Assembly: GCA_934654515.1 (NCBI GenBank)
Contig: CAKUGA010000036.1
Location: forward strand, 1-12,684
Origin: an uncultured Collinsella sp.
Lineage (GTDB): Bacteria; Actinomycetota; Coriobacteriia; Coriobacteriales; Coriobacteriaceae
Direction: 5' to 3'
Length of the DNA stretch: 12,684 nt
Numbering within the stretch: the stretch's first letter is position 1; the number at the start of each line of letters is the position of its first letter. Below the pieces are notes generated by a model. It did not search any database. It was not told the origin of the DNA and was given only the letters and a program-made list of their open reading frames with translations. Positions 1-6,414 of the stretch are shown here, in pieces. Position numbers and translations under genes: made by a program.

Positions 1-70
1 TTTAGGGCATTGCGGGAACAACGCCTTGGCGATAATAACACGTTCGAAGCGTTATCACATTACGTACACG

Positions 71-93
71 AAAAAGGGGGCCTTGACCCCCTT
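71..93 (-). terminator. Rho-independent terminator (second copy)
   Basis: Read on the minus strand this is AAGGGGG, a 6-nt loop, CCCCCTT and a T run. It is a near copy of the terminator at 254-276 and lies at the same distance from a copy of the tRNA-Leu 3' end. It therefore belongs to a duplicated module and may act as a back-up terminator for tRNA-Leu. Confidence 0.75.
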
Positions 94-103
94 GAAGCGC
101 AGA

Positions 104-134
104 TGCATGTATGGTGCCCGAGGCGAGACTCGAA
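104..134 (-). repeat. Duplicated 3' end of tRNA-Leu (T-loop to CCA plus flank)
   Basis: 31 bases match 288-318 exactly. On the minus strand the shared part covers the T-loop, the 3' half of the T-stem, the 3' acceptor strand and CCA of the tRNA-Leu at 296-382, plus about 10 bases beyond CCA. The bases 5' of it cannot form the T-stem, so this is a tRNA fragment and not a second tRNA. A similar terminator follows both copies. Tyrosine integrases typically leave such a 3'-end duplication at tRNA att sites. Recombination between tandem tRNA genes that deleted one of them is the alternative. No integrase gene is visible in the window. Confidence 0.7.
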
Positions 135-250
135 GGGTCTTCGCTTCGCGAAGCCCCGGGCTTCGGGCGCATGGCGCCCTCGCCACGCTCCGCTACAAAC
201 AGGCCACAGGCCTGTTTGCTTAACGCTCCGCGCGCTCACGCGAGTTCGGC
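135..250. other. Hairpin-rich spacer between the two tRNA-3'-end/terminator modules
   Basis: No credible gene. The stretch contains consecutive perfect inverted repeats: CTTCGC/GCGAAG at 139-153 (3-nt loop), GGGCGC/GCGCCC at 165-179 (loop ATG), a 10-bp stem CAAACAGGCC/GGCCTGTTTG at 196-218 (loop ACA), and CGCG/CGCG at 231-242. The 196-218 hairpin is followed by T-rich sequence on the plus strand and could stop plus-strand transcription. The spacer might instead be the remains of an inserted element or a structured RNA. Function not recognised. Confidence 0.5.
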
Positions 251-253
251 ACG

Positions 254-276
254 AAAAAGGGGGCCTAAACCCCCTT
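254..276 (-). terminator. Rho-independent terminator of tRNA-Leu
   Basis: On the minus strand the stem AAGGGGG/CCCCCTT encloses a 6-nt loop and is followed by a run of T. It lies about 20 bases downstream of the tRNA-Leu CCA end, where a tRNA terminator is expected. Confidence 0.85.
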
Positions 277-295
277 GAACGCTCACTTGCATGTA

Positions 296-382
296 TGGTG
301 CCCGAGGCGAGACTCGAACTCGCACGTTGTTGCCAACGGTGGATTTTGAGTCCACTGCGTCTGCCAATTCCGCCACTCGGGC
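296..382 (-). tRNA. tRNA-Leu (anticodon CAA)
   Basis: The reverse complement folds as a class II tRNA. The acceptor strands are GCCCGAG and CTCGGGC, followed by discriminator A and an encoded CCA (296-298). The D-arm region contains AATTGGCAGACGC. The anticodon loop CTCAAAA is flanked by GTGGA/TCCAC, giving anticodon CAA, which reads UUG. A long variable arm and the T-arm GCGAG-TTCGAGT-CTCGC follow. The 87-nt length, the long variable arm and A73 all fit tRNA-Leu. It lies downstream of the transglutaminase gene on the same strand, separated by 39 bases. I see no convincing promoter in that gap, so it may be read partly from upstream. Its T-loop-to-CCA end is duplicated at 104-134. Confidence 0.97.
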
Positions 383-421
383 ACGTAATGCGTGAGTTAG
401 TTTATCACAGCTTGCTATCGA

Positions 422-1855
422 TTAGTCCGAAAATGGAACTTCGAGCATTTCGATGAGTTCGACCGAACGGAGCATCTCGCGCTGGCGGCACCCGTGCCCG
501 TCGACCGAAACCTCGCCCATCTGATTATCATAGGGATCCTCGCGCATACCATCGAAGACAGGCTCAAACTCCGCCTGGAACCGATTGTTTGCCACCATAC
601 GCCATGGATCGAGGTTGCCAAAGTAGTGATGGCGACGCCACTCCTCCCCCATCCTGCGTGCCGAGGAACCAAACGAGACGTCGGCGTTGAGCCAACCGGT
701 CTGCGGCGTATAGAACTCTGCCCAATCGTGCGGCCCGACCGAATCGGGTGCAACATACAGGCCGCTCTGCCAACGGGCGGGCACGCCGGCGATGCGACAC
801 ATGGTGATAAACGTGAGTGCCATAACACCGCAATCGCCGCGGAGCGAATGCGCACAGTCGTCGGCAATAGATCCCAAAAGCAGATACGGCGGCTGATAGC
901 GATAGTCGATATGCTGCGTCAGGTAATCATAGATGGCACGGGCGCGATCGAGCGGATCCTCGAGCCCGTCAATAACACGGGCCGTCAACTGCTGGAGGTA
1001 CGGCGTAAACGCAATGTGCGGACGGTCCTCGGAAATATCTTCGGGCAACGGCGCGTCCATACGCGGGTGAACCGGAAGTGTGCCACCGTAGACATCACAA
1101 TAAGCAGCATCGATGTGATAACGATAGGTCACCGAAAAAAAGTGCTCACTCGAAGAAGACCACGAGGCGGTACGCGCCGAAGCATTCGCGGGGGCAGCAA
1201 CACCCTCCGGCGTCATATCGAGAACCTCGATATGAGACTGTTGACGACAGGCGGCGGCAACGGGTAGCCACGCGCGAACAGTCTCTCCATCTAGAGCGCC
1301 GGGGACAGACACGGACGCTTTAAGCGTAATGACGCGAGCCAATCCGTTTTGTGACTCCATCTCCTTGAGCATCTCGTTGCGCAGTGCTATTCCGTCCGTA
1401 GAATCGGGCCGCATGCCGGGAACCTCTTTGGGATATACGCGAAGCGAATCGAGGAAGTTGTCGAGAACGAACAGTTCGCCATCGATAAAGCGCCAGTCAA
1501 TACGCTTACGATTAATCAGGTCATCAAACTGCTCTTCGGTAAACTCTGGCCACTCCTCGCGAATCATCGCAATAGCCTGGTCGCGCGACACCGAAAAATG
1601 AAGCGGCGTCTCGAGTATGCGATACCGCTCGGCACGAACACAAGCAGCCAGCGAAGGCTCGGGGTTCTGCTCCAAAAGGCGATCGCAGGCAGCAACAGCC
1701 TGCGTCAAATACCCGGCATCCTTAAGACGAAGAATCTCAGGCGGCAGTCCAACATCGAGATGACGAAAGTCATCACAGCAAACATCAACAGAGCACCCAA
1801 CAGGACCCTCGTCAACAACCTTCCCGTCCGAAGGCAGTACATTAATAACAGCCAT
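422..1855 (-). CDS. Transglutaminase-like (papain-fold) domain protein
   Basis: 477 aa from ATG 1855. A GTG at 1873 would add six residues, but the GGAG seven bases before ATG 1855 supports the shorter form. The C-terminal half carries a transglutaminase-like core: Cys342 in RGDCGVMALTFITMCRIAGVPARW-type context, His376 in GPHDWAEFY and Asp392 in WLNADVSFG. The triad order and spacing fit family members that act as peptidases or amidases rather than cross-linkers. The N-terminal ~280 residues match nothing I recognise. They include an acidic stretch around residues 100-120 and a beta-rich region before the core, as seen in other bacterial transglutaminase-like proteins. No signal peptide or membrane segment is evident, so it is probably cytoplasmic. 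It is a single gene between tRNA-Leu and the fba repeat region. The substrate is unknown. The fold is confident and the reaction is not. Confidence 0.88.
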   Translation of the reverse strand: MAVINVLPSDGKVVDEGPVGCSVDVCCDDFRHLDVGLPPEILRLKDAGYLTQAVAACDRLLEQNPEPSLAACVRAERYRILETPLHFSVSRDQAIAMIREEWPEFTEEQFDDLINRKRIDWRFIDGELFVLDNFLDSLRVYPKEVPGMRPDSTDGIALRNEMLKEMESQNGLARVITLKASVSVPGALDGETVRAWLPVAAACRQQSHIEVLDMTPEGVAAPANASARTASWSSSSEHFFSVTYRYHIDAAYCDVYGGTLPVHPRMDAPLPEDISEDRPHIAFTPYLQQLTARVIDGLEDPLDRARAIYDYLTQHIDYRYQPPYLLLGSIADDCAHSLRGDCGVMALTFITMCRIAGVPARWQSGLYVAPDSVGPHDWAEFYTPQTGWLNADVSFGSSARRMGEEWRRHHYFGNLDPWRMVANNRFQAEFEPVFDGMREDPYDNQMGEVSVDGHGCRQREMLRSVELIEMLEVPFSD

Positions 1856-1890
1856 ACCAAAACTCCAAGTCACTAGAACGCTTGAAGCCC

Positions 1891-1919
1891 ATTGTAGCGA
1901 GATAAAAAGAAAGCCCCAA
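1891..1919 (-). promoter_or_regulatory. Candidate promoter of the transglutaminase-like gene
   Basis: On the minus strand TTGGGG (1914-1919) and TACAAT (1891-1896, five of six to the -10 consensus) are separated by 17 bases. The start codon lies about 36 bases beyond the -10. The -35 half matches poorly. It overlaps the terminator-like hairpin at 1904-1929, so one of the two readings may be chance. Confidence 0.45.
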
Positions 1920-1929
1920 CAAGGGAGCC
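1904..1929 (-). terminator. Candidate terminator downstream of fba
   Basis: On the minus strand GGCTCCC, loop TTGTT and GGGGC pair with one bulged T, followed by TTTCTTTTT. The T-rich tail is good and the stem is short. It would end transcripts coming from fba about 280 bases upstream. It shares bases with the candidate -35 element of the next gene. Confidence 0.4.
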
Positions 1930-1960
1930 ATCAACACCGCTGAACGGTAGTCAAATAAAT

Positions 1961-2047
1961 AATTCAGCCTCGTAACCCTGCGGCGTTAAACGAAGGAAGC
2001 CCCGTCCCCCGGAACTGTTTCCTTGGCGCGACTTCTGGCAAAGCCAG
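1961..2047. repeat. Imperfect tandem repeat, copy 1
   Basis: 87 bases that align along their whole length, roughly 80% identical by eye, with 2058-2146. Both copies start AATTCAGCC and end in a CTGGC-NAA-GCCAG hairpin (here 2035-2047, loop AAA), preceded by GCGCGACTT. There is no coding potential. It resembles an intergenic repeat family, but only the two copies are visible here. Confidence 0.7.
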
Positions 2048-2057
2048 TAGCCATCTT

Positions 2058-2146
2058 AATTCAGCCCAGTAACCCTGTAGCGAGTTAACGAAGGAGGCCC
2101 CGTTTCCCCGGAGCTGATTCCGTCGCGCGACTTCTGGCGAAGCCAG
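2058..2146. repeat. Imperfect tandem repeat, copy 2
   Basis: 89-base partner of 1961-2047, ending in the hairpin CTGGC-GAA-GCCAG (2134-2146). It contains the left arm of the 17-bp inverted repeat described at 2093-2186. The terminal hairpin stem is the same in both copies and only its loop base differs, which suggests the folded form matters. Confidence 0.7.
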
Positions 2147-2186
2147 GTGAGCGCGAGGGAAACAGCGTAGGGGAAACGGGGCCTCC
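2093..2186. repeat. Long inverted repeat with 17-bp perfect arms downstream of fba
   Basis: GGAGGCCCCGTTTCCCC (2093-2109) is the exact reverse complement of 2170-2186. The 60-base interior carries the CTGGC/GCCAG hairpin, so a transcript could form a long stem with a nested stem-loop. It begins about 20 bases after the fba stop codon. No T run follows on the minus strand, so it looks like an mRNA 3'-end protection structure, a REP-like repeat or a MITE-like remnant more than an intrinsic terminator. Confidence 0.75.
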
Positions 2187-2207
2187 GGCGGGAAGTTAAA
2201 CCGCTAC

Positions 2208-3074
2208 TTACGCCTTGTTGACGGAGCCAAACTCCTCCATGAGCTCCTTGGTGCGGGCGACGATGTTGTCGCGACCAGGCTTGAGGAGCTTGCGGGGGTC
2301 AAAGCCCTTGCCCTGCTGATCCTTGCCAGCCTCGATGTACTCGCGGACGCCCTTGGCGAAGACGAGCTGCAGGTCGGTGTTGACGTTGATCTTGGAGATG
2401 CCCAGGGAGATGGCCTTCTTGATCTGATCCTCGGGGATGCCGGTGCCACCGTGCAGGACGAGGGGCAGGTCGCCGGTCTGGGCCTTGATCTCGCCCAGGC
2501 GCTCGAAGGAAAGGCCAGCCCAGTCGGCGGGGTACACGCCGTGGATGTTGCCGATGCCGCAGGCGAGGAAGTCAACGCCCAGGTCGGCAATCTGCTTGCA
2601 CTCAGCGGGGTCAGCGAGCTCGCCGTTGGAGGTCACGCCGTCCTCGGTGCCGCCGATGCCGCCAACCTCGGCCTCGATGGACATGCCCTTGGAGTGAGCA
2701 AGCTCAACGAGCTCCTTGGTGCGGTCGAGGTTAAGCTGGAAGGTCTCCTCGTGAGAGCCGTCATACATGATGGACGTGAAGCCGGCCTCGATGCACTTGA
2801 AGCAGTCCTCGTAAGAACCGTGATCGAGGTGAAGGGCGACGGGAACGGTAACGCCCGTGGCCTCGACGGCAGCCTTGACCATGTCGGCGCAGACCTTGAA
2901 ACCGCCCATCCACTTAGCGGCACCAGCGGTGCACTGAAGGATCAGCGGAGACTTGGCCTCCTCGGCGGCCTGGAGAATAGCCAGGGTCCACTCGAGGTTG
3001 TTGGTGTTGAAGGCACCGAGAGCGTACTTGCCGGCCTCGGCCTTCTTGAGCATGTCTGCTGCGTTGACGAGCAT
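2208..3074 (-). CDS. fba: Class II fructose-bisphosphate aldolase
   Basis: 288 aa, normal length for the short (GatY/FbaA-like) class II aldolases. It cleaves fructose 1,6-bisphosphate to glyceraldehyde 3-phosphate and dihydroxyacetone phosphate with a catalytic Zn2+, in cytosolic glycolysis and gluconeogenesis. The first family signature is VPVALHLDHG (78-86), holding the catalytic Asp84 and zinc ligand His85. The second is IEAEVGGIGGTED (133-145). Further zinc-ligand histidines are His178 in GIGNIHGVYP and His208 in LHGGTG. The phosphate/DHAP-binding NVNTD sits at 231-235. The start is fixed by a strong AGGAGGT eight bases upstream. It is monocistronic, flanked by repeat structures downstream and a ~190-base control region upstream. 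Tagatose-bisphosphate aldolase is a close relative and is not excluded from sequence alone, but no tagatose-pathway genes are nearby. Confidence 0.95.
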   Translation of the reverse strand: MLVNAADMLKKAEAGKYALGAFNTNNLEWTLAILQAAEEAKSPLILQCTAGAAKWMGGFKVCADMVKAAVEATGVTVPVALHLDHGSYEDCFKCIEAGFTSIMYDGSHEETFQLNLDRTKELVELAHSKGMSIEAEVGGIGGTEDGVTSNGELADPAECKQIADLGVDFLACGIGNIHGVYPADWAGLSFERLGEIKAQTGDLPLVLHGGTGIPEDQIKKAISLGISKINVNTDLQLVFAKGVREYIEAGKDQQGKGFDPRKLLKPGRDNIVARTKELMEEFGSVNKA

Positions 3075-3081
3075 AAAAGAA

Positions 3082-3088
3082 ACCTCCT
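3082..3088 (-). promoter_or_regulatory. Strong ribosome binding site of fba
   Basis: On the minus strand AGGAGGT sits eight bases before ATG 3074. It is the best SD match in the window, in keeping with a highly expressed glycolytic gene. Confidence 0.85.
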
Positions 3089-3114
3089 GTAAGGTTGCTC
3101 CGATAACGCCTGTG

Positions 3115-3160
3115 ATTTTACCACGGCATACCGCAGCATAAACGTTCGTTTGTTCACGAA
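3115..3160 (-). promoter_or_regulatory. Candidate fba promoter with overlapping palindromes
   Basis: A -10 like TAAAAT lies at 3115-3120 on the minus strand. The -35 position is poor (TTTATG, 16 bases away). Over and just upstream of that -35 are two overlapping palindromes: AAACG-TT-CGTTT (3140-3151) and TTCGT-N6-ACGAA (3145-3160). Their position suits an operator for a regulator controlling fba. No regulator gene is visible nearby. Confidence 0.4.
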
Positions 3161-3268
3161 TATCATCCGATTGGACAAATTTTGACCGTTTGCCCCACAG
3201 AATCGACCCGTTGGGGAAAATTACTTGACGATTGAGCGGTCTTCGTGATTCGAAAGACGGCTTCGAAC

Positions 3269-3952
3269 CTACATCTGCATGAACGGATTCTGCATGAGTT
3301 CACGCGCGACGGTGGTCGAATCGCCATGACCCGTCAGACAAACGGTATCGGGCGGAAGAACCCTGGCAAGCTTGGCGAGCGAGCGCATAATCGCTGCCTC
3401 GTCACCGCCGGAAAGATCGGTGCGACCATGGCTGCCTGGGAAAAGCGTGTCGCCCACGAAGGCGATGTTTCCCTGCTTGGCCGCAGCAAACAAGACGATG
3501 CCGCCCGGTGTATGCCCTGGGGTCTCGATTACCTGTAGGCAGATGTCGCCCACCTCAATCGTATCGCCCTCGGCGAGCAGGCGCGTCGGCTCACCCGGAT
3601 CGGGTGTCTCGATGCCCCACATGCCACGCTGCTCCTCGATATTTGCGCGAGGTACCATCACGTCCTTAGCGCACAACTCATATAGTGCGCCGTCGCCAAC
3701 GGCAGTTCGCACCCCAGCAACCCCACCAACATGGTCGGCATGACCGTGCGTGCAGACGGCGCCGAGCACGCGTACCCCAGGATGTTCGGTGCGAATATGC
3801 TCCACAAGACGCTCACCCTCCCACGCCGGATCGACGATTAAGCACTCGTCATTCGACATCACGGCGTAACTGTTGGTCTGAATCGGGCCGTTGACGAGCG
3901 TCTCAATCGAAGCCGCGCCTCGGGGCGTCAGGTCCAAAGTCGTATCGTCCAT
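3269..3952 (-). CDS. MBL-fold metallo-hydrolase (glyoxalase II-like)
   Basis: 227 aa from ATG 3952; GTG 3958 would add two residues. AAGGA lies 10 bases before the ATG and only 4 before the GTG, so the choice is not settled. The metallo-beta-lactamase fold motifs are complete: THGHADH (His69, His71, Asp73, His74), His147 in ETPGHTPGG, Asp168 in FVGDTLFPGSHGRTDL and His209 in LTGHGD. These bind two metal ions. The layout is the short glyoxalase II-like type, without the long C-terminal domain of true GloB, so it probably hydrolyses a thioester or related small molecule in the cytoplasm. Substrate unknown. It follows rel with an 86-base gap containing a hairpin. MBL-fold genes are often found just downstream of rel in Gram-positive genomes, which suggests, without proving, a shared transcript. 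Confidence 0.9.
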   Translation of the reverse strand: MDDTTLDLTPRGAASIETLVNGPIQTNSYAVMSNDECLIVDPAWEGERLVEHIRTEHPGVRVLGAVCTHGHADHVGGVAGVRTAVGDGALYELCAKDVMVPRANIEEQRGMWGIETPDPGEPTRLLAEGDTIEVGDICLQVIETPGHTPGGIVLFAAAKQGNIAFVGDTLFPGSHGRTDLSGGDEAAIMRSLAKLARVLPPDTVCLTGHGDSTTVARELMQNPFMQM

Positions 3953-3972
3953 ATGCACACTTTCCTTCTAAA

Positions 3973-4005
3973 TACGTCGAGGCACCAAACGATGCCTCGA
4001 ACGTA
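3973..4005 (-). promoter_or_regulatory. Intergenic hairpin between rel and the MBL gene
   Basis: The perfect 8-bp stem TCGAGGCA/TGCCTCGA (3977-3984 and 3993-4000, 8-nt loop) extends by TACG/CGTA past one bulged base. On the minus strand it is followed by TATTTAG, a short T stretch. It could attenuate read-through from rel into the MBL gene or stabilise a processed end. The T tract is too short for a confident terminator call. Confidence 0.5.
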
Positions 4006-4038
4006 GCCAATATCTATGATGCTGCAAGACTCTCGCGC

Positions 4039-6399
4039 CTACACGCGACGCTTGAGTTGTGCTCCGCCCTCGCCGGGCATGAGGCGGCGAGCGTCGTAGA
4101 CCGAGTCGACGCTGCTGATAGAGGCCAGCAGCGGATCCAGACCGCTCGCGTCCGAAATCTCGACCATAAAGCGCAGGGTTGCAATACCCTCGCGGTTGGT
4201 CGACGTGGCGGCAGAAAGGATATTGCCGCCCGCATCGCCAATGGCAATGGTGACATCCTTGAGAAGGCCCATGCGGTCCAGGCACTCGACCACGATCTCG
4301 ACCTGGAAGAGGGTGTCGGCAGCACCGTCCCACTCCACTTCGATCATGCGCTCGGGATGCTCCATAAGACCCTTGACGTTGGGACAGTTGGCGCGATGCA
4401 CCGAAACGCCACGACCGCGCGTGATGAAGCCGACGATGTCGTCGCCCGTCACGGGGTTGCAGCAGTGCGCCAGACGGACCAGTAGGCCGCTGTTGCTCTC
4501 GCCCTTGACGATAATGCCGTTACTGGCGCTCTTGCCGCGCTTTTGCGGCTTGCGGTTGGAACCGCGAGCAGGCTGCTTCACGACCTCGGCGATAGCCTCG
4601 GCCTTGGTGAGCTGTTCCTCGGGCTTGGGGTCCAAGATTTGCTCGACCTTATTGCCCACAGCGCGCGGGGCAACCTTGCCGGCGCCGACGGCGGCAAACA
4701 GGTCCTCGAGCTGCTTGAAGTTAAACTGCTCCGCCACGGCGTTGAGCGCACGCGTCGAACGCGGCGTGGAGATGCCATACCCGCGCTTACGCAGGTCCTT
4801 GGCCAGCATATCGCGACCAGCAGCAGCGTCGTCGTCCTTGGTCGCAGCGGCAAAGTAGCGACGGATCTTGGACTTGGCCGAAGGCGTCTTGACGATCTTG
4901 AGCCAATCACGCGACGGCTTGGAACTCTTGTTAGTCAGAATCTCGACACGGTCACCCGTCTTAATCTCGTGCGTGAGCGGAGCCACCGCACCGTTGATTT
5001 TGGCGCCGACGCAATGGTTTCCCACCTCGGTGTGAACGGCGTAGGCAAAGTCGAGCGGCGTGGAGCCGGCACGGAGCGCCATGACCTCGCCCTTGGGCGT
5101 AAAGACAAAGATCTCCTGATCGAAGAGGTCGACCTTCAGCGAATGCAGGTATTCCTTGGCGTCGGTAATCTCATCAGACGCAGCCCAATCGAGCGAATGT
5201 TTGAGCCAGTTAATCTGGTCGTCCAGACGCTGGGCATCATTGGTCTTAGACGCAGACGATCCGCCCGACTTCTTATATAGCCAGTGGGCGGCAATGCCGT
5301 ACTCGGCCTGCTCATGCATCTCGTAGGTTCGAATCTGAATCTCGAGCGGGCGAGCCGTGGGGCCGATGACCGTCGTGTGGAGCGACTGGTAGTTATTGAC
5401 CTTGGGCATGGCGATATAGTCTTTAAAGCGACCGGGCATGGGGTGCCACAGCGTGTGCACCGCGCCGAGCGTGGAGTAGCAATCGCGCACCGAATGCGTG
5501 ATGACGCGCAGTGCCACCAGGTCGTAGATCTCGGAGAATTCCTTGCCCTTGCGCTTCATCTTTTGGTAGATGGACCAATAGTGCTTGGAACGGCCGTTGA
5601 TCTGGAAGTCTTCCAGGCCAATGCGGTTGAGCTCGTCGGTGAGCGTCTTGATGGTCTCGGCCAGATAGCGCTCACGGACCTCGCGCGACTCCGCCACCAT
5701 GCGTGCGATGCGCTGGTAGGCATCGGGCTCCAGGTAGAAGAAGGACAGGTCCTCGAGCTCCCATTTAATGGAGCTCATGCCCAGACGGTCGGCCAGGGGC
5801 GCGTACACGTCCATGGTCTCACGAGCCTTAAACAGGCGACGGTCCTCACGCAGGGCGGCAAGGGTGCGCATGTTGTGCAGACGATCGGCAAGCTTAACGA
5901 TAATGACGCGGATGTCCTTGGACATGGCGAGGAACATCTTGCGCAGCGTGAGGGCCTGCTTCTCGTCCATGCTGTCGACTTCGATGTTGGTGAGCTTGGT
6001 CACGCCATCGACGAGCTCGGCCACCGTATCGCCAAACAGGCCGGAAACATCGGCAAGCGAGGTCTCGGTATCCTCGACGGTATCGTGCAGCAGCGCGGCG
6101 CACACCACGTCACAGTCCATCTTGAGGTCGGCCAAAATGATGGCCACCTCGACGGGATGGTTAATGTACATCTCGCCCGAGCGGCGCTTTTGGTTGCAGT
6201 GCTTCTCGGCGGCAAAGCAGTAGGCCTGCTCCACCTTAGAGAAGTCGTCCTCATTCATATATTTGAGGCACAGGCGCTCCAGCTTGTCATAGCTGTCCGC
6301 CATAATCTCGGGCGGCAGCTCATCGGCATGCTTATAGTGCTCCATCTCCGAAAACGGCTGGAGGGTGGAATCATGGGCGGTACGGGCTGCGGCATCCAT
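4039..6399 (-). CDS. rel: Bifunctional (p)ppGpp synthetase/hydrolase (Rel/SpoT family)
   Basis: 786 aa, full length for long RSH enzymes. It makes the alarmone (p)ppGpp from ATP plus GDP/GTP and also hydrolyses it, setting the stringent response at the ribosome. Domains in order: HD hydrolase (~60-210) with His81, His105-Asp106 in HDTVEDT and Asp172 in ADRLHN; synthetase (~260-375) with the RFKD motif at 324-327 followed by YIAMPKVNNYQSLHTT and Glu353 in EIQIRT; TGS (~428-490); zinc-finger region with HCC at 645-647 and Cys672; ACT (~697-780). The intact HD residues plus RFKD, rather than the acidic form seen in synthetase-only RelA, indicate both activities. The start has AAGGGG about seven bases upstream. 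The RecJ-fusion stop is 15 bases before its ATG, so the two are very likely co-transcribed. Confidence 0.97.
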   Translation of the reverse strand: MDAAARTAHDSTLQPFSEMEHYKHADELPPEIMADSYDKLERLCLKYMNEDDFSKVEQAYCFAAEKHCNQKRRSGEMYINHPVEVAIILADLKMDCDVVCAALLHDTVEDTETSLADVSGLFGDTVAELVDGVTKLTNIEVDSMDEKQALTLRKMFLAMSKDIRVIIVKLADRLHNMRTLAALREDRRLFKARETMDVYAPLADRLGMSSIKWELEDLSFFYLEPDAYQRIARMVAESREVRERYLAETIKTLTDELNRIGLEDFQINGRSKHYWSIYQKMKRKGKEFSEIYDLVALRVITHSVRDCYSTLGAVHTLWHPMPGRFKDYIAMPKVNNYQSLHTTVIGPTARPLEIQIRTYEMHEQAEYGIAAHWLYKKSGGSSASKTNDAQRLDDQINWLKHSLDWAASDEITDAKEYLHSLKVDLFDQEIFVFTPKGEVMALRAGSTPLDFAYAVHTEVGNHCVGAKINGAVAPLTHEIKTGDRVEILTNKSSKPSRDWLKIVKTPSAKSKIRRYFAAATKDDDAAAGRDMLAKDLRKRGYGISTPRSTRALNAVAEQFNFKQLEDLFAAVGAGKVAPRAVGNKVEQILDPKPEEQLTKAEAIAEVVKQPARGSNRKPQKRGKSASNGIIVKGESNSGLLVRLAHCCNPVTGDDIVGFITRGRGVSVHRANCPNVKGLMEHPERMIEVEWDGAADTLFQVEIVVECLDRMGLLKDVTIAIGDAGGNILSAATSTNREGIATLRFMVEISDASGLDPLLASISSVDSVYDARRLMPGEGGAQLKRRV

Positions 6400-6414
6400 C
6401 GAGGTCCCCTTCCC

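Noticed and set aside
104..134. A second complete tRNA-Leu
   Set aside because: Only the T-loop to CCA part is present; the adjoining bases cannot form a T-stem, anticodon arm or D-arm.
10..456. 148-aa plus-strand ORF at the left edge
   Set aside because: It runs through both terminator hairpins and antisense across the whole tRNA-Leu; composition is arginine/proline-rich shadow sequence with no recognisable domain.
494..1267. 257-aa plus-strand ORF
   Set aside because: Antisense to the transglutaminase-like gene, which has an intact catalytic triad and an SD; this ORF has no family motifs.
2451..3092. 213-aa plus-strand ORF opposite fba
   Set aside because: A shadow of the strongly codon-biased fba gene; low complexity and no motifs.
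3239..3267. Terminator after the MBL gene
   Set aside because: TTCGAA/TTCGAA (3249-3267) and GTCTT/AAGAC (3239-3258) stems can be drawn, but they overlap and no T run follows on the minus strand.
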